Below the pieces are notes generated by a model. That model made no database searches, was not told where the DNA came from, and saw only the letters and a list, made by a program, of their open reading frames with translations. The position numbers and the translations under genes were made by a program. This document shows positions 16,778 to 23,135 of a DNA stretch of 64,000 nucleotides, one piece after another. This DNA comes from Alphaproteobacteria bacterium (lineage in GTDB: Bacteria > Pseudomonadota > Alphaproteobacteria > Ferrovibrionales > Ferrovibrionaceae). The DNA lies in NCBI GenBank assembly GCA_017307375.1, contig JAFKFH010000009.1, positions 124,001-188,000 of the forward strand, written 5' to 3'. The first letter of the stretch is position 1, and the number at the start of each line of letters is the position of its first letter.

Positions 16778-17983
16778 TCACCGCCGCCGGCCAAAGGCCG
16801 ATTCCCGGTGCAGCCGGGTCTGGACATAGACGTTTTCCTGCTCGGTGCCGGGCTCGTAGCCGCCGCCGGCGATCGAGACGTTGCGCACGCTCGGATACTG
16901 CGCCACCGCCGCCTCGTCGATGTCGACGCCGAGGCCCGGGGTGGTGGGGACGATCAGATGGCCGTTCTCCAGCACCGGCGGCGCGGAGATCACCTCGTTG
17001 CGGCCGGGCCAGTCGTTCTCGATCCGCTCCAGCATCAGGGTGTTGGGGATCGCGGCCAGCAGATGCAGCGCGGCGAACTCGGCGACCGGGCCCAGCGTGC
17101 CGGAATGCGGCGCCATCATGATGTGATGGGCCTCGGCCATGCCGGCCAGCTTCTTCATCTGGCTGATGCCGCCGGCCCGCCCGGTATCGGGCTGGATCAC
17201 GTCGACGATCTCGCGCTCGATCATCGCACGCCACCCCCAGATGGTGCCGACCCGCTCGCCCGCCGCGATCGGGATGGCGACGGCGTCGGCGACACGGGCC
17301 AGCCCCTCGATGTTCTCCGGCGCGACCGGGTCTTCCAGGAACAGCATGTTGTAGGGTTCGAGCGCCCGGCCCAGCACGATCGCGTCCTTCGGGGTCATCC
17401 AGGGCGGGCCGTGCAGGTCGGCCATGATGTCCATGTCCGGCCCGACCGCCTCGCGGATCGCGGCGACCTTGGCCAGCGGGTCGCGCACCCCGCCGGTCTT
17501 GACCGCGCCGATGCCGCACGCCTTCAGTTCCAGCGCCACCTCGGCCGTCGAGGCGTGGGCATAGATGCGGATGCGGTCGCGCACCTGGCCGCCCAGCAGG
17601 TTCCAGACCGGGGTGTTCAGCACCTTGCCCTTGATGTCCCACAGCGCCATGTCGATGCCGGTCATCGCGCCCGCCCCGACGATGCCGGTCATGCCGTGCG
17701 CCATCTGGGCCACCATCATGCGCTGCCACAGGCGCTCGATATGCGTCGGATCCTCGCCGACCAGTACGCCGGCCAGATCCTTCACCGCCGTCTCGATGAC
17801 ACGCGGCCAGCCCGAGCATTCGCCGACGCCGTAGACGCCCTCGTCCGTATAGACCTTGACGAAAAGCCAGTTGCGCGAGCCGGTCTGATGCCCCTTTCCA
17901 TCGGAGGCCCAGGCCCGGTCGGGCGGCGAGCCCGCCTGCATCAGGAAAGTCTTGATCTCGGTAATCTTCATCGCGGACGTCAC
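16778..17983 (-). CDS. Enolase superfamily dehydratase (mandelate racemase/galactonate dehydratase-like)
   Basis: A 401-aa protein with the mandelate-racemase-type barrel. Expected metal ligands are Asp189 (MADLHG), Glu217 (LFLEDPV) and Glu243 (AAGERVG). His293 in APHSGTLGP is the likely general acid/base, paired with Asp266 (QPDTGR). Lys162 sits at the end of the second barrel strand (VKTGG). This set is typical of sugar-acid dehydratases of the D-galactonate dehydratase type. It lies 34 nt downstream of the gntR gene and probably shares its promoter. The exact sugar acid cannot be read from sequence. Confidence 0.9.
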   Translation of the reverse strand: MTSAMKITEIKTFLMQAGSPPDRAWASDGKGHQTGSRNWLFVKVYTDEGVYGVGECSGWPRVIETAVKDLAGVLVGEDPTHIERLWQRMMVAQMAHGMTGIVGAGAMTGIDMALWDIKGKVLNTPVWNLLGGQVRDRIRIYAHASTAEVALELKACGIGAVKTGGVRDPLAKVAAIREAVGPDMDIMADLHGPPWMTPKDAIVLGRALEPYNMLFLEDPVAPENIEGLARVADAVAIPIAAGERVGTIWGWRAMIEREIVDVIQPDTGRAGGISQMKKLAGMAEAHHIMMAPHSGTLGPVAEFAALHLLAAIPNTLMLERIENDWPGRNEVISAPPVLENGHLIVPTTPGLGVDIDEAAVAQYPSVRNVSIAGGGYEPGTEQENVYVQTRLHRESAFGRRR

Positions 17984-18017
17984 CTGGATTGAGGTCGGAT
18001 GGGGTGGAGCGGCGGCC

Positions 18018-18755
18018 CTAGCGGCCGTCGGCGAAATAACCGGGGTTCTCGGCCATCAGCCGGTCGACCGACCGGAACAGGCCGCGCAGATGGGTGCGCA
18101 ATGCCGCCAGCGCACCGTCGCGGTCGCGATGGACGACGCGATCGACGATGGCGCCATGCTCGGCCAGGACGGACGAGAGTTTCAGTGGCAGGCGCATGGT
18201 CAGGTGGCGCACGCGGTCCATCTGGGCCTTGGCGTTCTCGACCTGGCGCCACGCCTGGGCGTGGCCGGCGATGTCCATGATGCAGGCATGCATGTCCTCG
18301 TCGGCGGCGAAGAAGCCGTCCTCCTCGCCGTCGCGATGCAGCCGCCGCTGACGATCGAGGATGCCGGCCAGGGTTGCCGCCTGGACCGCGTCGATGCGTT
18401 CGATCGCACGCTCCAGCGCCGCGCATTCCAGCGCCTCGCGCACGAACTGGCTGTCATAGACGTCGCGCAGCGTGATCGGCGCGACGAAGGATCCGTGCTG
18501 GGGATAGATCTCGACCAGGCCTTCCTCGGCCAGCTTGATCAACGCCTCGCGGATCGGGGTGCGCGACACGCCGAAGCGCTGCGACAACTCGGCTTCCGAC
18601 AGCGCCGTGCGCGGCAGGAGAACGCCGCCGATGACGTCGCGGCGCAACAGCGCATGAATCTGCTGCGCCATGGTCTGGCGCCGGATCGGCACGATGCCGG
18701 CCATCGGCTGCCCGGCGACTGCCGCCTGTTCCCGCCCGCGTCCACGCCTGATCAT
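18018..18755 (-). CDS. GntR family transcriptional regulator, FCD (FadR) subfamily
   Basis: A 245-aa regulator. The winged HTH is LSEAELSQRFGVSRTPIREALIKLAEEGLVEI (about residues 52-83), followed by the helical FCD effector domain with metal-type residues (DEDMHACIM, and later LAEHGAIVDRVVHRD). Such proteins usually bind a carboxylate and release DNA. It is encoded upstream of the enolase-superfamily gene. Likely operators occur before its own gene (18809-18827) and before the rraA-like operon (16730-16748). Confidence 0.92.
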   Translation of the reverse strand: MIRRGRGREQAAVAGQPMAGIVPIRRQTMAQQIHALLRRDVIGGVLLPRTALSEAELSQRFGVSRTPIREALIKLAEEGLVEIYPQHGSFVAPITLRDVYDSQFVREALECAALERAIERIDAVQAATLAGILDRQRRLHRDGEEDGFFAADEDMHACIMDIAGHAQAWRQVENAKAQMDRVRHLTMRLPLKLSSVLAEHGAIVDRVVHRDRDGALAALRTHLRGLFRSVDRLMAENPGYFADGR

Positions 18756-18808
18756 CGTCCCTCCCGCCGGCCTCTCTATCGGAGGCGCGAGTGGGACACT
18801 ACCATATT

Positions 18809-18827
18809 AGTATACTTGTCTGTCAAC
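18809..18827 (-). promoter_or_regulatory. Candidate GntR autoregulatory operator
   Basis: AGTATACTTGTCTGTCAAC (plus strand) matches the site before the rraA-like operon at 16 of 19 positions. It contains the palindrome AGTATACT. On the minus strand the same stretch includes TTGACA (18826-18821), a good -35 for the gntR-enolase transcript. Binding here would give autoregulation. Confidence 0.6.
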
Positions 18828-18845
18828 CACCGATGCGCCCGGACC

Positions 18846-20396
18846 TCAGCGCGAGCGGACAAGGTCGAGCACGATGTCGAGCATGCTGTTGGCCGCCTGG
18901 ATCATCTTGGCCGAGGCCTGGTAGGACTTCTGGTACGACATCAGCTTGGCCAGCTCCTCGTCGAGATTGACGCCTGTCGCCTGGCCCAGGCGGCCTTCCA
19001 GCGAACTGCGCAGCCCGGCCTGGTGGCGAAGCTCGTCCGTCCCGATGGCCCGGGTCGCCGCGACGTTGCCGACGATCGTATCGAGGTAACCGGAGAGACC
19101 GGTCGCCACGGCCCCCAGCGCCCCGGCCGAGGCGAAGGAGACCGACTTGCTGCCGATCGCCGCGGCCAGCGACTTGGCGATTCGGACGTCCATCGCGCCA
19201 GCCGTCTTCTGCAGCAGATCGGGATTGGCCATCAGGTCGGGATGAACCTGGATGGTCGCGGCATTGTCGATGTTGCCGGGACTGGCCGGCGGGCTGGGGT
19301 AGATGCCGGCAAACATCCCGTTGGCCTCGTTGACGCCGTTCGCCGGGTCGTGGGCGGGATTGCCGGCGATATCCGTCGTTGCCAGATTGGCCGCCCGCAT
19401 CGTGTTGAACAGGCCCAGGACGAACCGGTTGAGCTCGGCCGTGCGCTGTTGCAGTTCGCCTTGCGGCAGCGCCGCGCCGGCGGAATATTGGCCGCGTTGC
19501 TCGAGAAGGGCGCCGATCCTGCCGCCGCCCCGCAGCAGTTCGGCGGTCAGATCGGGGCCGGCGGCGGCACCCGGCGTGCCGATACCGATCCTCTGGGTCG
19601 GGGTGGTCGCCGTCATTGCCGTTACCGGCGCATAGTCCACCAGCCTGCCGGCGCCGTCGGCCATGCCGAGCGTCCGCGCCGTCGGCCCGTCGACCAGGGT
19701 CCGGCCTTCCCGGGTCATCACCACCATGCTGCCATCCGGCCGGGCATGGTGGCTGACCCCGGTCAGTTCGGCCATCTGGTTGATCAGTCGGTCGCGGCGA
19801 TCTTCCAGGTCGGCCGTATCGATGCCCGTGGCGCGGCCGGCCGTCACCTCGACGTTCAGGGTCGCGACCTTCCCAGCGAGGCCGTTCAGCGCGCGGACAT
19901 GTCCGGCGATCGCCTGATCCGCCTGCAGCCGCTGATCCTGAATATGCCGCGACATCGCATTCAGTTGGGTCGCCAGGGTCCGGGCCGAACCGACGACCAG
20001 GCCGGGCGGCACCGATCCGACATTGGCTGCGAGACCATCGATGTCCTTCTTCAGCCTGGCCAGGGCTTCGCCGAGCACACCGATCCCCGCCTTTCCGGTC
20101 GACGGCTTGCCGAACAGCTGCTCGACCGATGCGCGATGGCGGTCGCGCGTCTCGGCGGCCGCCCACGCCGTCGTCGTGCCGCGGTACTGGGTCGCCAGCG
20201 CCCCGCCATCGACACGGAAGGCTGGGCCGGTGTCGACGCCAGCGCCCATGCCGCCCACGGCCACGCTCGTCTGCGCGAGGATTCGCCGGCTGTAGCCGGG
20301 CGTGCTCACGTTCGCCAGATTGTGCGAGACCAGATCGAGCTGCCGCTGGCTCGCCCTCAACCCGGAAAGCGCGGTGTGGAGGATGCTGCTGGTCAT
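18846..20396 (-). CDS. flgK: Flagellar hook-associated protein FlgK
   Basis: Hook-filament junction protein, 516 aa. The N terminus carries the rod/hook signature (ALSGLRASQRQLDLVSHNLANVSTPGYSRR, short motif) and the C terminus ends with the matching helix (LDEELAKLMSYQKSYQASAKMIQAANSMLD). Both form the coiled-coil D0 domain. It is exported by the flagellar type III system. It lies 10 nt downstream of flgE in the same leftward unit. Confidence 0.93.
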   Translation of the reverse strand: MTSSILHTALSGLRASQRQLDLVSHNLANVSTPGYSRRILAQTSVAVGGMGAGVDTGPAFRVDGGALATQYRGTTTAWAAAETRDRHRASVEQLFGKPSTGKAGIGVLGEALARLKKDIDGLAANVGSVPPGLVVGSARTLATQLNAMSRHIQDQRLQADQAIAGHVRALNGLAGKVATLNVEVTAGRATGIDTADLEDRRDRLINQMAELTGVSHHARPDGSMVVMTREGRTLVDGPTARTLGMADGAGRLVDYAPVTAMTATTPTQRIGIGTPGAAAGPDLTAELLRGGGRIGALLEQRGQYSAGAALPQGELQQRTAELNRFVLGLFNTMRAANLATTDIAGNPAHDPANGVNEANGMFAGIYPSPPASPGNIDNAATIQVHPDLMANPDLLQKTAGAMDVRIAKSLAAAIGSKSVSFASAGALGAVATGLSGYLDTIVGNVAATRAIGTDELRHQAGLRSSLEGRLGQATGVNLDEELAKLMSYQKSYQASAKMIQAANSMLDIVLDLVRSR

Positions 20397-20406
20397 GCCG
20401 GCCCCG

Positions 20407-21798
20407 TCAGCGCTTGAGGTTGATGATCTCGCTCAGCATGTCGTTCACCGACTGGATGGTCTTCGAATTGGCGGAATAGGCGCGCTGGACCGTCACCATC
20501 GTGGTGAATTCCGTCGCGAGGTCGACGTTGGCCTGCTCGAGGCGGTTGGCCTGAAGCTGGCCGCTGCCGCCCTGCCCCGCCACGTTGATGCTGCCGGCGC
20601 CGGAAGCGCTGCTTTCCTGGTAGACGTTGCCGGCCCCGGCCTTCAGCCCGTCGGGATTGGTGAAGGTCACGATCGGCACCTGGTAGATGTTGCGGCGCGT
20701 CCCGTTGTCGAACAGCGCCTGGACGATGCCCTGATTGTCGATGGTGACGCCGGTGAAGGTACCGGGCGCGGCACCGTCGATCGTCGAATTGACCAGGGTC
20801 GAGGGCGCGTTCAACTGGGTGAAGCCGTCGGCCAGGCCGTTGGAGCCGAAGTTGAGCGTCAGGTTCTGCGGCGACGCGATGCCGAGCGCCGCCCCCCAGT
20901 TGATCGCCAGCGGGCTGTTGTTGCCCAGGAAGGTCGAGGCTGCGGTATCGATCGTGCCGTTGGTGTTGAAGGCGATCGACGACGCGGCGTTGGTCCGCGA
21001 GGCCGCGCTGTTCAGCAGGCTCTGCGTGCCCGACCCGTTGAGATCGGCATAGGCCTCCGCCGTCCACTGATTGGCCGCAACCTTCTTGAAGGCGATCGTG
21101 ACCCCGCGCGCCGTTCCCTGGCTGTCGTGGATCTGGAACGTCCGCTGGAAGTCCGGCGCGGTGCCGGCGGTGCCCCCGGAATTCAGATAGGTGCCCATGC
21201 TGCCGAAGACGTAGCCGGCGGTGGCGGCGGTCGATGCCTGCAGGTTGACCCGGGCGGCAAGGCTGGTGCTGGCCGTCGCATTGCCGGACAGGCCGGCGAC
21301 GTTGACGGTGCGCAGCTGCTGGACGTTCTGCGACGACGCGAAGGCGGTATTCGCCGGAGGAATCGCCGGCCAGCCCTGGAGATAGTAGCCGGCGGCATTG
21401 CGCAGATTGCCGTTGGCATCGACGACAAAATTGCCGGCGCGGGTATAGCCGACCGTCGCCCCGTTTGACGGCGAGGCCGGCCCGCCATTGCCGGGGCCGG
21501 CGACCGGCCGGCTGGAAACGACCAGAAAGCCGTTGCCCTGGATCGCCAGGTCGGTCGGGCTGGTCGAGGCGGCGAGCACGCCCTGGCTGGAAACGAACTG
21601 CCGCGGCCGTGCCTGGACGCCGCCCGCGGCATAGGTCGAGGCGGATCCCTCGTCGGTGACCAGCGTCGAGAACTGGGTGCCCGCCCGCTTGTAGCCGACG
21701 GTGTTCACGTTCGAGATATTGTCGGAGATGGCACCCATCGCCTGGGCTTGCGCCTGCAGGCCGAGAATGCCCGATATCATCGCACCGGTCAGGCTCAT
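20407..21798 (-). CDS. flgE: Flagellar hook protein FlgE
   Basis: Hook subunit, 463 aa. The N terminus has the flagellar rod motif (QAMGAISDNISNVNTVGYKR) and FLVVSSR after an LAIQGNGF segment. The C terminus has NVDLATEFTTMVTVQRAYSANSK, also as D0 helix (short motif). The middle is Ser/Thr/Gly/Ala-rich and variable, as usual for hook proteins. It is upstream of flgK. Confidence 0.92.
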   Translation of the reverse strand: MSLTGAMISGILGLQAQAQAMGAISDNISNVNTVGYKRAGTQFSTLVTDEGSASTYAAGGVQARPRQFVSSQGVLAASTSPTDLAIQGNGFLVVSSRPVAGPGNGGPASPSNGATVGYTRAGNFVVDANGNLRNAAGYYLQGWPAIPPANTAFASSQNVQQLRTVNVAGLSGNATASTSLAARVNLQASTAATAGYVFGSMGTYLNSGGTAGTAPDFQRTFQIHDSQGTARGVTIAFKKVAANQWTAEAYADLNGSGTQSLLNSAASRTNAASSIAFNTNGTIDTAASTFLGNNSPLAINWGAALGIASPQNLTLNFGSNGLADGFTQLNAPSTLVNSTIDGAAPGTFTGVTIDNQGIVQALFDNGTRRNIYQVPIVTFTNPDGLKAGAGNVYQESSASGAGSINVAGQGGSGQLQANRLEQANVDLATEFTTMVTVQRAYSANSKTIQSVNDMLSEIINLKR

Positions 21799-21810
21799 GA
21801 TCGTCGTACC

Positions 21811-22608
21811 TCAGGTAAGTTGCTGACGCAGGCGGGCGGGCTGGGCGACTTCCCGGCGGGAAGGCCTGAACAGTTCCGCCGCCGAGAGCCAGTCGGCCTC
21901 GTCCGACAGCGGCGAGCGCATCAGCAGCCAGGCCAGGGAATCCCAGATCTGCCGGTCATGAGCCGGGTGATGGGTCAGCAGCCCGAGCGGCTCGTCCCAC
22001 AGCATGCGCAGGCGCCGGTGGCGCAGGGCATGGGCAACACGCGCGGCGAGTTGTCGGCGGCCGAGCGTGCCGCCGTTCTCGCCGCCGGCGAGGCGCACAT
22101 GCGCGTCGATACGCGGAACGCCGATCAGGGCGCTCAGCATGCCGAAGCCGGACAGCCCGACAAGGCCGCTCAGGACCGCCGCCGAGGTCAGGTTGGCCGG
22201 GATCTGGACCCAGGACGGCGCATCCGGCACATCGGCCGGCACGACGTAGACCGGCAGGTAGCCGACGAAGGCATCATAGACCTGCGCCGATGCCTGCAGT
22301 TTCCTGGCCAGGGTCTCGATCCGGCAGTCCGGGTCCAGCGACTCGTTGCCGAAGCCGCCGCCCAGCTGCAGCACCGAGGCGAGCGCGGCCGGATTGAGAC
22401 AGTCGCTCAACGACATCCTGTCGCACCAGGGATCGACGGCGAGACTGACCGGAACGCCCGCCTGCCAGGACAGCGCCAGCAATCGCTGCAGCGCCGGCGT
22501 GGCCATTCGTGCGCCGTCGTCACGCCACCACAGCCGCGGCCGATGCCCGGCCTTGCGCCATGCCCGCAGCTCGAGCCAGAGCGGCAGGTGCTCCATCGTC
22601 ATGATCAT
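21811..22608 (-). CDS. Polysaccharide-deacetylase-like protein
   Basis: A 265-aa protein. The N-terminal segment RLWWRDDGARMATPALQRLL and then VPVSLAVDP match the first strand and metal-site region of polysaccharide deacetylase-like (NodB-fold) proteins, where WWRDDDA is typical. The expected second metal-binding His pair is not clear, so activity is uncertain. The start at 22608 is preferred; the in-frame extension to 22812 has a Cys/Arg-rich non-conserved sequence. It lies 12 nt upstream of flgE and may be transcribed with the flagellar genes. Confidence 0.65.
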   Translation of the reverse strand: MIMTMEHLPLWLELRAWRKAGHRPRLWWRDDGARMATPALQRLLALSWQAGVPVSLAVDPWCDRMSLSDCLNPAALASVLQLGGGFGNESLDPDCRIETLARKLQASAQVYDAFVGYLPVYVVPADVPDAPSWVQIPANLTSAAVLSGLVGLSGFGMLSALIGVPRIDAHVRLAGGENGGTLGRRQLAARVAHALRHRRLRMLWDEPLGLLTHHPAHDRQIWDSLAWLLMRSPLSDEADWLSAAELFRPSRREVAQPARLRQQLT

Positions 22609-22752
22609 CGGACACGCCTTTCCAATCCGCTTTCGGGTGCCGAGCGAGCGACACGGCGAACAACGGATCGACCGTATGGCGCGAGCGTGGATGGCGGATG
22701 GGCCGATGATCGAGATTGTGCAGGGACGCTTCGCGCCCGGCTGCCGAACCCG

Positions 22753-22770
22753 GATATACGAAGGTATATC
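22753..22770. promoter_or_regulatory. 7-bp inverted repeat upstream of the mgtA leader ORFs
   Basis: GATATAC, GAAG, GTATATC form a perfect dyad about 110 bp before the first leader ORF. It is AT-rich within GC-rich DNA, which suits an operator or promoter element. The binding protein is unknown. Confidence 0.4.
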
Positions 22771-22881
22771 GACGATGGCCAAACTCAGCCCGAATCGATC
22801 CACCTTTCCCACTGGGCGACGCGGGCGCCCGGTGATACTCGATCGTCGCCGTCCGCAGGACGGCTGAAAGAGGAACGGACG

Positions 22882-22938
22882 ATGCCAAGCGACAGTAGTC
22901 GAGGGCGCGTGCCGTCTGGGCTGGCCCGCGCGGACTGA
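22882..22938 (+). CDS. Candidate leader peptide 1 of mgtA (18 aa)
   Basis: The peptide is MPSDSSRGRVPSGLARAD. AGAGGA lies 7 nt before the ATG. It is the first of two small ORFs upstream of mgtA; its stop is 6 nt before the large hairpin at 22945. No homologue is known to me. It may couple translation to leader folding. Confidence 0.4.
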   Translation: MPSDSSRGRVPSGLARAD

Positions 22939-22944
22939 ATCCCG

Positions 22945-22974
22945 CCGTGACGGCCGCAGACGGCTGCGTCACGG
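22945..22974 (+). promoter_or_regulatory. Hairpin overlapping the ribosome-binding site of leader ORF 2
   Basis: CCGTGACG (22945-22952) pairs with CGTCACGG (22967-22974); an inner stem GCCG/CGGC encloses the loop CAGA. The 3' arm overlaps GGAGGTGAG, the ribosome-binding site of the 26-codon ORF. There is no T-run, so it is not an intrinsic terminator. It would control access to the leader ORF. Confidence 0.55.
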
Positions 22975-22983
22975 AGGTGAGAG

Positions 22984-23064
22984 ATGAAAAACCGGATTCG
23001 TGTCTGGTTCGCGGTCCTGGTCCATTTGCTTGCGGACTATGAACGGGGCCGTGGCGCCACCTGA
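22984..23064 (+). CDS. Candidate leader peptide 2 of mgtA (26 aa)
   Basis: ATG at 22984 with GGAGG 6 nt upstream; 26 codons, stop at 23062-23064. The peptide starts MKNRIRVWFAVLVHLLADY and ends ERGRGAT, so it has a basic start and a hydrophobic core, and could be a small membrane peptide or a stalling leader. It lies 71 nt before mgtA. Confidence 0.5.
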   Translation: MKNRIRVWFAVLVHLLADYERGRGAT

Positions 23065-23107
23065 GCGGGGCGCGCGCAAAACCAAGTCATTCGTTGACGA
23101 CCATCAG

Positions 23108-23125
23108 CCGGGCTGTCACGCCCGG
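23108..23125 (+). promoter_or_regulatory. Hairpin at the mgtA ribosome-binding site
   Basis: CCGGGC, loop TGTCAC, GCCCGG form a perfect 6-bp stem. The purine-rich GGGGGAAAAA just after it is the mgtA ribosome-binding site, 10 nt before the ATG. The stem edge borders the site and may limit ribosome loading. Confidence 0.5.
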
Positions 23126-23135
23126 GGGAAAAATC

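Larger units (their letters stand above)
22612..23135 (+). promoter_or_regulatory. Long leader region of mgtA
   Basis: About 520 bp with no large gene. In order it holds a perfect 7-bp inverted repeat GATATAC-GAAG-GTATATC (22753-22770), a small ORF (22882-22938), a strong hairpin (22945-22974), a second small ORF (22984-23064), and a hairpin directly before the mgtA ribosome-binding site (23108-23125). This build is what a translation-sensing leader of a magnesium transporter would look like. No M-box consensus was recognised. Confidence 0.55.

Noticed and set aside
22945-22974. Intrinsic terminator before mgtA
   Set aside because: The stem is strong but no T-run follows on either strand.
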